Source: an uncultured Gammaproteobacteria bacterium
GTDB taxonomy: Bacteria; Pseudomonadota; Gammaproteobacteria; GCA-2729495
Assembly: GCA_947258805.1 (NCBI GenBank)
Contig: CAMYJV010000105.1
Location: 1-10,060 of the forward strand
Length of the DNA stretch: 10,060 bases
Direction of reading: 5' to 3'
Both the position numbers and the translations under genes were made by a program. The notes below the pieces were generated by a model. It saw only the letters and a program-made list of their open reading frames with translations. It ran no database searches and was not told the origin of the DNA. Positions 1-6,782 of the stretch are shown here, piece after piece. Position 1 is the first letter of the stretch. The number at the start of each line of letters is the position of its first letter.

Positions 1-261
1 GAGACGGTGGCGGTGCACGAGGACTTCTTTGCCCTCGGCGGGCATTCGCTGCTGGCCACCCGGCTGATTGCCCGCATTCGCGATCAGCTCGGCGTGGAAA
101 TCTCTTTGTTATCCCTGTTCGAACTACCTACTGTTGCAGGCATCGCAGACGTCTTGGAAGCGATGCCGGATCACAAACAGTCGGCGCGAATCCCGGAATT
201 GTCAGCGGTGACCCGCGTAGATAAGAACAAGTGGCCGAAGCGAGCGGCCAAAGGGGACTAG
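1..261 (+). CDS. Nonribosomal peptide synthetase, C-terminal carrier-protein domain (5' partial)
   Basis: This is the last 86 residues of a gene that enters from the left edge. It carries a thiolation (peptidyl carrier) domain: the core [10 protein letters not shown] is at visible residues 8-17, and Ser16 is the serine that would receive phosphopantetheine. A carrier helix region (about residues 18-52) follows, including the FELPTV stretch typical of NRPS carrier domains. After it there are only about 34 residues of charged, low-complexity tail ending in lysines and then the stop. No thioesterase, reductase or terminal condensation domain follows, so the product must be released by a separate enzyme, or this subunit passes its chain to another protein. 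The upstream domains and the substrate cannot be seen. A loading module or a stand-alone carrier protein cannot be excluded from this fragment. folE starts one base after the stop, implying one transcript. Confidence 0.88.
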   Translation, partial: ETVAVHEDFFALGGHSLLATRLIARIRDQLGVEISLLSLFELPTVAGIADVLEAMPDHKQSARIPELSAVTRVDKNKWPKRAAKGD

Positions 262-262
262 A

Positions 263-874
263 ATGTCAGCTCAGAACCCATTCCAGCGGCGGGAAAGCAC
301 GCCAGACGACGAGGCCAGCCACGTGGCAGACATATCGGAACACTACCGCGAGATCATTAACAGTCTCGGCGAAGACGCGGACCGCGAGGGTCTCGTAGAC
401 ACGCCGCAGCGGGCGGCGAAGGCCATGCGTTTCCTGACGCGGGGCTACCGGCAGAACCTCGACGAGCTCATCAACAACGCGGTGTTCACCAGCGACACCG
501 ACGAAATGGTGATCGTCAAGAACATAGAGATGTATTCCCTGTGCGAGCACCACATGCTGCCCTTCATCGGTCAATGCAACGTGGCCTACCTGCCCCAGGG
601 CAAGGTGCTGGGTCTGTCGAAGATTGCCCGGATCGTGGACTATTTCTCCCAGCGTCTGCAGATCCAGGAAGTGCTGACCAAGCAGATCGCCGAGTGCGTG
701 ATGGAAGCGATCGACGCCCGAGGCGTCGGCGTGATCATCGAAGCCAAGCACATGTGCATGATGATGCGTGGGGTCGAGAAGCAGAACTCGACGATGACTA
801 CGTCGTGCATGCTCGGCAATTTCCGGAGCGAGCTGGCCACCCGCGAAGAATTTCTGCGCCTCGTTCGTCCGTAG
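263..874 (+). CDS. folE: GTP cyclohydrolase I (type I, FolE)
   Basis: The enzyme converts GTP to 7,8-dihydroneopterin triphosphate, the first step to folate, and in some bacteria to 7-deazaguanines or biopterin. The protein is 203 residues, normal for the family. The zinc site is complete: Cys94 and His97 in the CEHH motif, and Cys165 in the HMCMMMRG motif. The family segments [15 protein letters not shown] and QNSTMTTS are all present, and the C-terminus is intact. The ATG is preceded by a good Shine-Dalgarno (AAGGGGA, 251-257) that lies inside the end of the NRPS gene, and only one base separates the two genes. Co-transcription and coupling with the NRPS are therefore likely. Whether it is the housekeeping copy or a cluster-dedicated copy supplying a pterin precursor cannot be told from this window. 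Confidence 0.95.
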   Translation: MSAQNPFQRRESTPDDEASHVADISEHYREIINSLGEDADREGLVDTPQRAAKAMRFLTRGYRQNLDELINNAVFTSDTDEMVIVKNIEMYSLCEHHMLPFIGQCNVAYLPQGKVLGLSKIARIVDYFSQRLQIQEVLTKQIAECVMEAIDARGVGVIIEAKHMCMMMRGVEKQNSTMTTSCMLGNFRSELATREEFLRLVRP

Positions 875-932
875 TTCATGGATAGCGCATCGCGCGCAAG
901 CCGGCAGTGCCGTTGCTCGCCCGGCCAGCAGT

Positions 933-963
933 GATCCCCGGGGTGGAAACTGCGGTGGGGATC
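933..963. repeat. Inverted repeat in the folE-lipoprotein gap
   Basis: GATCCCC (933-939) and GGGGATC (957-963) are perfect 7-bp complements around a 17-nt loop, and the left arm overlaps the palindrome CCCCGGGG (936-943). No T-run follows, so it is not a standard intrinsic terminator. It ends just upstream of the start of the next gene, so it could form a structure in that mRNA leader. In GC-rich DNA such a repeat may be chance. Confidence 0.3.
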
Positions 964-978
964 GGCCCCGCGTGGCGC

Positions 979-983
979 AGGAG
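979..983 (+). promoter_or_regulatory. Shine-Dalgarno site that decides the lipoprotein start
   Basis: AGGAG lies six bases before a TTG codon at 990. It is the only good ribosome binding site near this gene. It lies inside the reading frame that would begin at the GTG at 972, which argues that translation starts at 990 and not at 972. Starting at 990 also gives a signal peptide of normal layout. Confidence 0.6.
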
Positions 984-989
984 CTGCAT

Positions 990-2573
990 TTGCGTGTTTC
1001 GAGCCTGTTAATTGCCGCCGCGCTGCTCGGCGCCTGCCAGAGCGTAAATGCCCGGCCGCCCGCGGGCGACGGCCCAGCCCCGGTGATGCTCAAGGCCTTG
1101 CCGGATTCTGGCTTCCAGGCGCGGGTGCTGTTTACGGTCGGGGATCGCATCGGTCTATACCAGCCGCCAGGGATCCTCGACGGCCTCGGCGCCTGGCGCG
1201 TGGACGACGACACGCTGCGCGTAGTGGCCAACCATGAATTCGGCGCCACGAGGGGCTACCCCTACCAGCTTGCAAACGGCACCAAGTTGCGCGGATCGCG
1301 CATCAGTTATTTCGACATCGATACGAGTACCCTGCAGATCCGAAGCGCGGGCCTGGCCTTCGACGTTATGCGTGACCGCAGTGGCAAGATCGTTACACGG
1401 GCCGCGCAGGTCAGCGAGCGGGACGATAAACCCGAGTCGGGATTGAATGCGCTGTGTTCCGGCGCCGGTTACGCAGCCGGGCAGGGCGGCTTCGTCGATG
1501 ACCTGTACTTCACGCACGAGGAAGTGTCGGCCCGAGAAGACCACCCGCACGGTGGTTCTGTCTGGGTCCTGGACCCGGCCGGGCGCGAGCTGCGGGCAGT
1601 GCCGGATCTCGGCCGCGGTTCCTGGGAGAACTCCGCGGCGCTGGCAGCACCTCCGGGTTTTGTCGCGCTGCTGCTGGGCGATGACCTCGAGTCTGGCGGT
1701 GCGCCACTGTATTTGTACATCGGCCGCAAGAGTCCCGACGGCGATTTCCTGGCGCGGAACGGTCTGCGCGGCGGCCAGCTGCACGTCTGGGTGTCGGACC
1801 AGGGCGACCGCTCGCCGGCGGACTGGCATGGCACCGGTGCCAGGCGTGACGGCCGCTTCGTCCAGGTGGCGGCCCGGGATCCGGCTCGGGCCGGTTCGAG
1901 CGGACACGACGCGTACGGCTACCGGAACGACACCACGCTGCGCGCAGCCGCGTGGCAACGCGGGGCCTTTGCATTCTCGCGACCGGAAGACGTGCACACC
2001 AATCCGGCCCGCGGTACCCAGGCCGTGTTTGCATCTACTGGCCACGGCGACCAATTCCCGGATGACGACTGGGGCACGCTGTACCGCATCGACGCGAACT
2101 TCGAAGCCGTGGGCGACGGCTGGCCCACCGCCATAGCCACACTCACCATCCTGCATGACGGCGACGACTTCGACGGCCGCGGCATTCGCAGCCCCGACAA
2201 TCTGACCTGGGCGAGTGACGGCATGGTCTACGTGCAGGAGGACAAGGCGACGAAGCGTGCTCGCTTTGCTGCCGACGATGGCATCGATGCCTCGATCTGG
2301 CGCATCGACCCGTTGCAGCCAGACGACTACCAGCGCATCGCGGTGATTAACCGGGCCGCGCTCGTGCCGCCAGGCGCCAGAGACTCGAAGGCGGGTCGGT
2401 TCGGCGCGTGGGAAAGCTCCGGCATCGTCGACATTTCACCGTTGCCGGGGCTCGACCCCGGCCAGCTCGCCCTGCTGCTGACGGTGCAGGCCCACGGACT
2501 GAGCGGCGGCCCGATCGGTGGGAAACGTGAACTGGTGGAGGGCGGTCAGCTGGTCCTGTTGACTCGCAACTAG
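990..2573 (+). CDS. Putative lipoprotein of the PhoX/DUF839 family
   Basis: With the TTG start (AGGAG six bases upstream) the protein has 527 residues. The alternative GTG at 972 adds six. The N-terminus is a lipoprotein signal: one arginine, a hydrophobic stretch and the lipobox LGAC at residues 13-16, so Cys16 should be lipidated and the protein exported. The mature part resembles the PhoX-like/DUF839 beta-propeller family. The NHEFG motif is at 81-85, FTHEE at 174-178 and SPDNLTW at 401-407; NHE- and PDNL-type motifs recur in that family, where acidic residues bind calcium. Characterised PhoX proteins are calcium/iron-dependent phosphatases exported by the Tat route. This one has no twin-arginine signal and is divergent, so phosphatase activity is not established. 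It could be another DUF839 hydrolase. The 115-base gap from folE leaves room for its own promoter, though none is clear. Confidence 0.68.
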   Translation: MRVSSLLIAAALLGACQSVNARPPAGDGPAPVMLKALPDSGFQARVLFTVGDRIGLYQPPGILDGLGAWRVDDDTLRVVANHEFGATRGYPYQLANGTKLRGSRISYFDIDTSTLQIRSAGLAFDVMRDRSGKIVTRAAQVSERDDKPESGLNALCSGAGYAAGQGGFVDDLYFTHEEVSAREDHPHGGSVWVLDPAGRELRAVPDLGRGSWENSAALAAPPGFVALLLGDDLESGGAPLYLYIGRKSPDGDFLARNGLRGGQLHVWVSDQGDRSPADWHGTGARRDGRFVQVAARDPARAGSSGHDAYGYRNDTTLRAAAWQRGAFAFSRPEDVHTNPARGTQAVFASTGHGDQFPDDDWGTLYRIDANFEAVGDGWPTAIATLTILHDGDDFDGRGIRSPDNLTWASDGMVYVQEDKATKRARFAADDGIDASIWRIDPLQPDDYQRIAVINRAALVPPGARDSKAGRFGAWESSGIVDISPLPGLDPGQLALLLTVQAHGLSGGPIGGKRELVEGGQLVLLTRN

Positions 2574-2665
2574 CCCCCGGCGCTGTGCTTTGAAGCACTG
2601 CCGAAGGCCCCCTCTGGAGACGCTTCGACCGTTTCATGACAACCGTCGGCTAACACATCGGGCTA

Positions 2666-2690
2666 TCAGTGAACAAAAAGTGTTCACAGA
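2666..2690. promoter_or_regulatory. Candidate operator: near-perfect inverted repeat
   Basis: GTGAACA (2669-2675) and TGTTCAC (2681-2687) are perfect 7-bp arms around the 5-base spacer AAAAG. After one mismatch the symmetry continues (TC at 2666-2667, GA at 2689-2690), giving arms that match at 9 of 10 positions. There is no T-run, so it is not a terminator. It lies about 60 bases before the ribbon-helix-helix gene, where an operator would be expected. The regulator that binds it is unknown; autoregulation by the downstream protein is a guess. Confidence 0.5.
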
Positions 2691-2696
2691 TCGGAA

Positions 2697-2711
2697 CCTG
2701 ACCTGATCTGA
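2697..2711. repeat. Three short direct repeats near the operator
   Basis: CCTGA, CCTGA and TCTGA stand head to tail without spacing. They also overlap the right arm of a second inverted repeat, CAGATC (2687-2692) with GATCTG (2705-2710). Ribbon-helix-helix proteins often bind short tandem sites, so these are possible contact sites. The units are too short to exclude chance. Confidence 0.3.
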
Positions 2712-2748
2712 CAAGACCAATGCGGCAGCTCTCGGCAAAATTCCCGCC

Positions 2749-2964
2749 ATGGATATCGAACACAAACCGCAGAGAGGCCGGCCGCCGTTAGGACGGACCC
2801 GGATGGTCACCATCGGAATCCGCGTGGAACCCTCGGAACGCGAACAGCTGGAGGCAATGGCTGCGCAGCAGGGCAAGTCCCTGTGCGGCTACCTCCGCGA
2901 CCTGATTCGTCGCGAAATGGCAGAGGACGACGTGCGCGACGCGCCCGTGCGCGCTTGCATTTAA
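2749..2964 (+). CDS. Small ribbon-helix-helix (CopG-like) DNA-binding protein
   Basis: This is a 71-residue basic protein. Residues 9-14 (RGRPPL) resemble an AT-hook core, a minor-groove binding element. Residues 19-26 (MVTIGIRV) fit the DNA-contacting beta strand of a ribbon-helix-helix fold. They are followed by helix A (about 29-40, SEREQLEAMAAQ), a turn at GKS, and helix B (about 45-56, CGYLRDLIRREM). The tail is short and acidic. Such proteins act as dimers and usually repress transcription, often their own. No toxin-like partner gene lies on either side, so an antitoxin role is unsupported. The ATG at 2749 lacks a clear Shine-Dalgarno. An internal ATG at 2803 (preceded by AGGA) would drop the AT-hook-like part but keep the fold. 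The upstream gap carries inverted and direct repeats, and an intrinsic terminator follows. Confidence 0.72.
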   Translation: MDIEHKPQRGRPPLGRTRMVTIGIRVEPSEREQLEAMAAQQGKSLCGYLRDLIRREMAEDDVRDAPVRACI

Positions 2965-3004
2965 ACCACCTTGAAACCAAACAAAACAAATCGTCTTGTT
3001 TTTT

Positions 3005-3029
3005 GACCGCCTTCAGGCGGTCTTTTTTT
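3005..3029 (+). terminator. Intrinsic (rho-independent) terminator
   Basis: A perfect 7-bp stem, GACCGCC (3005-3011) with GGCGGTC (3016-3022), encloses the tetraloop TTCA and is followed by seven T's (3023-3029). It sits 40 bases after the ribbon-helix-helix stop and would end that transcript. On the other strand the hairpin is followed by A's, so it should not terminate the convergent hemL operon efficiently. Confidence 0.93.
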
Positions 3030-3053
3030 GCGTTTGAAATCGCCGTGTCGGGT

Positions 3054-4298
3054 TCAAAAGTTTTGGCGGACCAGCGTGGCTAAGGTGTCCAGCTGAGCAG
3101 CGGTGTGCGCAGTGCTCAGGAAAGCGGTTTCTACCGCGCTGGGCGGCAGGTAGACCCCGGCCGCGAGGGCAGCGTGAAAGAGCTTCGCGTAACGCTCGCG
3201 CTGGGTGGCGTCAATCGCCGTCGGCGTGCGCACGGTTTTCCCGTCGCCGGCAGCCAGCCAGAACAACGAGCCGGCGCGTTGCAGTCTCAGTCCCGGCGCC
3301 GCCGCCAGTCCGGCTTCCAATGCCTGGCCTAGCTCATCCAGGTGCGCATAGACCGCAGCATCCAGCAAGGCTTCCAGCGTTGCGCGACCGGCGACCATCG
3401 CCACCGGGTTCGCACTCAACGTGCCGGCCTGGTACACGTTGCCGACGGGCGCCAGCTGTTCGAGGTACTCGCGCCGGCCGGCCACCGCCCCCACCGGGAA
3501 GCCGCCGCCGATGATCTTGCCCCAGGTCACAAGATCGGGCTGCAGGCCCAGCTGTTCGGTGCAGCCGCCGAAGGCGACGCGAAAACCGGTGATGACTTCG
3601 TCGTATATCAGCAGCGTGCCGTGCTGGCGGCACAGCCTGCCAAGTTTCTCCAGGAAGTCGCGGCGCTGGGGTAACAGCCCGTAGTTGGCAGGCAGGGGTT
3701 CGATGATCGCAGCGGCAATGTCGTCGTGGGCGGCGAACACCGCGTCGAGGGCTGCGTCGTCATTCAGCGGCGCCACCAGCGTGTCGCCGGCCACGGCGGC
3801 CGGAATACCGGCGCTGTCAGCCGTACCGGCCAGGCCCGATCCGGCCCGCATCAGCATCGAGTCCACGTGGCCGTGATAGCAGCCGTCGAACTTCAACAGC
3901 TTGTCGCGACCGGTGACCGCGCGGGCAAGGCGCAGCGCAGTCATGACCGCTTCGGTGCCGGAGTTGACGAAGCGCAGCTGTTCGACCCACGGTAGCCGGC
4001 CGGTGATCAGTTCCGCCAGTTCCAGCGACGCCGTTTCGGCGGCGCCGTAACTCCAGCCCCGGTCCAGGGCCGCGGTGACCGCGTGTTTCACGGCCGGGGG
4101 CGCATGGCCCAGGATCAGCGGGCCGAAGGCCTGGCAATAGTCGACGAAGCGCCGGCCGTCTGCGGCTTCCAGGTACGCGCCGTTGCCGGCACGGATGAAT
4201 ACGGGGTCGCCGCCGACGCTGCGAAATGCCCGCACCGGCGAGTGCACGCCGCCGGGAGTGACCCGCCGTGCGCGCCGGAACAGTTCTTCGTTCGTCAC
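3054..4298 (-). CDS. hemL: Glutamate-1-semialdehyde 2,1-aminomutase
   Basis: This PLP enzyme converts glutamate-1-semialdehyde to 5-aminolevulinate, using the product of HemA. With the GTG start at 4298 it has 414 residues, slightly short of the roughly 426 usual. Family motifs are in order: TPGGVHSPVRAF near the N-terminus, VNSGTEAVM (PLP phosphate region), FDGCYHGH, YDEVITGFR, and WGKIIGGGFPVGA with Lys261 as the PLP-binding lysine (Lys265 in E. coli). GTLSANP has Ala where most members have Gly. The start is chosen because GTG overlaps the hemB stop as GTGA, a translational-coupling arrangement, and the homology begins right there. The open frame runs 21 codons further upstream but only inside hemB. 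A second GTG at 4301 is equally possible. It is the last gene of the operon. Confidence 0.93.
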   Translation of the reverse strand: MTNEELFRRARRVTPGGVHSPVRAFRSVGGDPVFIRAGNGAYLEAADGRRFVDYCQAFGPLILGHAPPAVKHAVTAALDRGWSYGAAETASLELAELITGRLPWVEQLRFVNSGTEAVMTALRLARAVTGRDKLLKFDGCYHGHVDSMLMRAGSGLAGTADSAGIPAAVAGDTLVAPLNDDAALDAVFAAHDDIAAAIIEPLPANYGLLPQRRDFLEKLGRLCRQHGTLLIYDEVITGFRVAFGGCTEQLGLQPDLVTWGKIIGGGFPVGAVAGRREYLEQLAPVGNVYQAGTLSANPVAMVAGRATLEALLDAAVYAHLDELGQALEAGLAAAPGLRLQRAGSLFWLAAGDGKTVRTPTAIDATQRERYAKLFHAALAAGVYLPPSAVETAFLSTAHTAAQLDTLATLVRQNF

Positions 4299-5257
4299 CA
4301 CCGGCGCGCTGCGTAACTGATGATCATGTTGGCGCCGGCCCGCACCATGGCCGTCCAGCATTCTCGCTGTACCGAATCGCGCTCGGCCAGGCCATTCGCC
4401 GCCAGCGTGTCGATGGCGGCCTGCTCGCCGCTGACCTGGTAGGCGGCGCGCGGCCGTTCCGGTATCGCGTCGCGCAGCTGCGCGAGTATGTCCAGGTACG
4501 GCAGGCCCGGTTTCACAATCAGGATGTCGGCGCCTTCCTGTGAGTCGCGTCGCGCGCTGGCCAGCGCATCCGCCGGCCGGCCCGGGTCCAGCTGATAGCT
4601 TGCCCGGTCCTGCAGCGGTTCGTTCTCACCGGGTGCCGAATCTGCCGCGTCCCGAAACGGGCCGTAGAAGGCAGACGCGAATTTTGCTGCGTAGCTCATG
4701 ATGGCAGCGCGTTCCATGCCTGCCGCGTCCAGCGCGGCGCGAATGGCCGCCACGCGCCCGTCCATCATGTCGCTGGGCGCGACGCAGTCGGCGCCAGCTT
4801 CCGCATAGGCGACGGCGGCCCGCGCGAGTTCGGCGACGCTGGCATCGTTGCGCACGTAGTCATGGCTTTCGTTCAGCACACCGCAGTGCCCGTGCGTGGT
4901 AAGCGAGCAAAGGCAGACATCGGTGGCCAACCACAGCGCGCCACCGAAGTGACGCTTGACGGCGGCGATTTGCGCCGCGGTGAAGTCGAAGTTGAAGGGT
5001 GGCGTCTGCTTGTCGGCAGGTATGCCGAACAGCAGGAACTTGGTGATGCCGTTCGCGAGGTCCGTTTCAATCTGCGCCAGCAGAGAATCATTCGTGTCCC
5101 GATAAACCGCATCGACACCCGGCACCGCTTCTCGTTCGCGCAGCGTTTCCACCACGAACAGGGGTTGCACGAGCTGTTTCCGGCTGACGCGGACTTCACG
5201 CGTCAGCTCGCGCAGATGCGGGTTCAGCCGCGTGCGGCGGAGCGTCAGCCCAGCCAC
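4295..5257 (-). CDS. hemB: Porphobilinogen synthase (5-aminolevulinate dehydratase)
   Basis: The enzyme condenses two 5-aminolevulinate molecules to porphobilinogen. With the GTG start at 5257 it has 320 residues, close to the usual 324-335. The two Schiff-base lysines are Lys192 (SYAAKFASAFYGPF) and Lys249 (IVKPGLPYLD). The three zinc cysteines are present as Cys115, Cys117 and Cys125 in DVCLCSLTTHGHCG, so this is a zinc-type HemB and not the aspartate-rich magnesium type. The open frame extends upstream to 5368, but that part only overlaps hemD and has no HemB character. From GTG 5257 the gene overlaps the hemD stop by 13 bases, and a GAGG stands about ten bases before the GTG. A non-standard CTG start slightly downstream cannot be excluded. 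Its stop overlaps the hemL start. Confidence 0.93.
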   Translation of the reverse strand: MAGLTLRRTRLNPHLRELTREVRVSRKQLVQPLFVVETLREREAVPGVDAVYRDTNDSLLAQIETDLANGITKFLLFGIPADKQTPPFNFDFTAAQIAAVKRHFGGALWLATDVCLCSLTTHGHCGVLNESHDYVRNDASVAELARAAVAYAEAGADCVAPSDMMDGRVAAIRAALDAAGMERAAIMSYAAKFASAFYGPFRDAADSAPGENEPLQDRASYQLDPGRPADALASARRDSQEGADILIVKPGLPYLDILAQLRDAIPERPRAAYQVSGEQAAIDTLAANGLAERDSVQRECWTAMVRAGANMIISYAARRW

Positions 5258-5880
5258 GTCTGCCAGGCCTCGCGGTTGGGGAACACGTGCGGCCGAATGC
5301 CGAGTTCCGTGAGGGCGCGGCGGGTTTTTCCGGTTCCGCAGGCATGGTGGGCCGCCGGCTGCACGCAATCGCGCAGCGCCAGGTATTGCTCGCGGCTGCT
5401 CCAGTAAAAATGCGTGGCGCGCCTGGCGGCCGCGCGCACGCGACGCAACGCGTCACTGGGCGGGGGCTCCATTGTGTAGCTGCCGACCACGTTGACGATG
5501 CCGCTGTCCTGCCAGGTGTCTTCGGCGCCGGCACGGGTCAGGGCGAGCCATTGTTCCAGCGGTGGTAACTGCAGGACTGGGCTGGCGAGCGTTGGGCGCA
5601 GCGCATCGAAGCCCAGGCCGTCGGCACAGCCTTCCACCCACAGTCCGGCGGCGCTGAGCCGCTGCCAGCTCTGCCAGCCGCTGGTCCAGATGCGTTGGTG
5701 GTTAAAAAGCTTTGCTATCGGGTTCAGCGCCCGCCAGTGTGCGACGAATACCGCCGGGCTGTCCCCGCCGGGCTGTCCGGCGCGCTGAGGGGCTGCTGCA
5801 AGGCCCGATGGGTGCCGGCTCGGTGCCACGCGCCACCGTCCAGTGCCCGCGCCACAGCCGGCCTGGGCGGCGCCGGCCAT
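5245..5880 (-). CDS. hemD: Uroporphyrinogen-III synthase-like protein (HemD), out of frame with hemC
   Basis: HemD closes hydroxymethylbilane to uroporphyrinogen III with inversion of ring D. The maximal frame has 211 residues, but only about 42-211 looks like real protein: VFVAHW (44-49), IWTSGWQSWQRL (64-75), GLWVEGCADGLGF (79-91), FYWSS (158-162) and CGTGKT...LGIRPHVFPNREAW (181-206). The last segment fits the HemD pattern of a G-x-x-T loop followed by a strand ending in FP. HemD proteins are poorly conserved, so the call rests on these patterns and on its place between hemC and hemB. The first 40 residues are out-of-frame hemC sequence. No good start codon exists between the 14-bp repeat (5751-5778) and the first motif; ATG 5880 and GTG 5829 lie well inside hemC. 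The simplest reading is the C-terminal half of a HemC-HemD fusion split by a frameshift. Confidence 0.66.
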   Translation of the reverse strand: MAGAAQAGCGAGTGRWRVAPSRHPSGLAAAPQRAGQPGGDSPAVFVAHWRALNPIAKLFNHQRIWTSGWQSWQRLSAAGLWVEGCADGLGFDALRPTLASPVLQLPPLEQWLALTRAGAEDTWQDSGIVNVVGSYTMEPPPSDALRRVRAAARRATHFYWSSREQYLALRDCVQPAAHHACGTGKTRRALTELGIRPHVFPNREAWQTWLG

Positions 5881-6782
5881 CGCAGCACATTGTCGTCACC
5901 GGATCCACCGCGCGCGAACAACAGCTTGCCCAGCCCGGGCACAGTAACGGCGGTGGCGCCGAAAGCGGCGCGCTGTTGCGCCACCAGCTGATCGGCCGCG
6001 GCAAACTCTGCCGCCACCTCGTCTGCGGTCCTGGCATCGTGCACCGCACGCAGCAGGTCACGCGTCACCGCGTCCCGCGCGCGGCATTCCACGGCCAGTG
6101 CACCCTGGCCCGGTGCGGCCGGGCACTCCGACAGTGGCAGTACCATCCAGCGAACGTCGTCCAGTTGCCCTTCGATGGCCCGTCGCCCGGCCGGGTCGCG
6201 CCACAGTCGTTCCAGGCCGGCGAGGGCCAGGACCACGCCGTCCAGTGCGTCGCTGCCGTCGCTGTGCAGCCGAGCCACGCGTCGATCCACCGGGCCCCGC
6301 AGTGGCACGCACTGGATATCCGGTTCAGGACCGACTCGCGGTAGTGCCGACTGCAGAAAACGCTGCACGTTGCGGGCGCGCCGGGTGGACGACGTGCCGA
6401 TGCGCAGGCTTGCACCGCGCAGCAGCCGGTCGATAACCGAGCCGCGAAACAGCACCACGTCGCGCGGGTTCGCCCGCGACGGCATCGCCGCGGTCACGAC
6501 GCCGTCGGGCCGCGGCCCATCAAGGTCCTTGCGGGAATGCACCGCGATGTCCACGTCGCCGGCCAGCAACGCGGCGTCGATTTCGGCGGAAAAAAACGCG
6601 GCGTCCTGCACTGCTGACAACGGGGTCGAACGATCGCGGTCGCCCGGGGTGCTAAGGGTAACGAGTGTTACCTGCAATCCCGGGTGAGCGGCCTGCAGGT
6701 CTGACGCCACCTGCCTGCTCTGCGCGACGGCCAGTGTCGAGCCGCGAGTGCCGACGCACAACGCCCGCGCGGCGGCGTTCAT
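5724..6782 (-). CDS. hemC: Hydroxymethylbilane synthase (divergent, cofactor cysteine missing; probably the 5' half of a hemCD fusion)
   Basis: HemC joins four porphobilinogens into hydroxymethylbilane. The frame has 352 residues (E. coli 313). Substrate-site residues are present: Arg13 in GTRGS, Lys85-Asp86 in AVHSRKD (Asp86 matches the catalytic Asp84), Arg134-Arg135 in GTSSTRR, Arg162 in LRGPV, and APGQGALAVECR at 223-234. The dipyrromethane cofactor is normally attached to a cysteine in a GGCQVP motif (Cys242 in E. coli). Here the matching stretch, about 274-285, reads FGATAVTVPGLG, and there is no cysteine after Cys233. About 60 residues after this are unlike HemC, and the last 20 or so lie beyond the 14-bp duplication and look like frameshift product. 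The start ATG overlaps the hemA stop as ATGA, so the two genes are coupled. Confidence 0.85.
   Translation of the reverse strand: MNAAARALCVGTRGSTLAVAQSRQVASDLQAAHPGLQVTLVTLSTPGDRDRSTPLSAVQDAAFFSAEIDAALLAGDVDIAVHSRKDLDGPRPDGVVTAAMPSRANPRDVVLFRGSVIDRLLRGASLRIGTSSTRRARNVQRFLQSALPRVGPEPDIQCVPLRGPVDRRVARLHSDGSDALDGVVLALAGLERLWRDPAGRRAIEGQLDDVRWMVLPLSECPAAPGQGALAVECRARDAVTRDLLRAVHDARTADEVAAEFAAADQLVAQQRAAFGATAVTVPGLGKLLFARGGSGDDNVLRWPAPPRPAVARALDGGAWHRAGTHRALQQPLSAPDSPAGTARRYSSHTGGR
5751..5778. repeat. Perfect 14-bp tandem duplication splitting hemC and hemD
   Basis: CCGCCGGGCTGTCC occurs twice without spacing (5751-5764, 5765-5778). Fourteen is not a multiple of three, so the extra copy shifts the frame. 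On the minus strand the HemC frame runs into the repeat and stops at 5724. Deleting one copy carries it straight into the HemD frame with no stop (junction residues PDSPAVFVAHW). The gene would then span 6782-5245, with 1524 coding bases and 507 residues. The repeat is therefore likely a recent slippage duplication, or an assembly error. Confidence 0.95.

Noticed and set aside
266..1249. Long open frame of 327 codons on the minus strand
   Set aside because: It lies antisense to folE and the lipoprotein start. The translation is low-complexity and arginine/proline-rich with no recognisable domain, a usual artefact of GC-rich coding DNA.
1155..2156. Open frame of 333 codons on the minus strand
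   Set aside because: It is wholly antisense to the PhoX-like gene, with no ribosome binding site or domain recognised.
2585..2598. Hairpin GTGCTT-TG-AAGCAC after the PhoX-like gene as a terminator
   Set aside because: The loop would be only two bases, the stable stem reduces to four pairs, and no T-run follows.
3005..3029. Bidirectional terminator also serving the hemL operon
   Set aside because: T-runs flank the hairpin on both sides of the plus strand, so on the minus strand it is followed by A's and lacks the needed U-tract.
4299..4361. N-terminal extension of hemL from ATG 4361
   Set aside because: Those 21 codons lie within the end of hemB and show no HemL similarity. The GTGA overlap at 4298 fits the family start and the operon's coupling pattern.
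5258..5368. N-terminal extension of hemB from ATG 5368
   Set aside because: The extra residues are out-of-frame hemD sequence without HemB character and would make the protein longer than the family norm.
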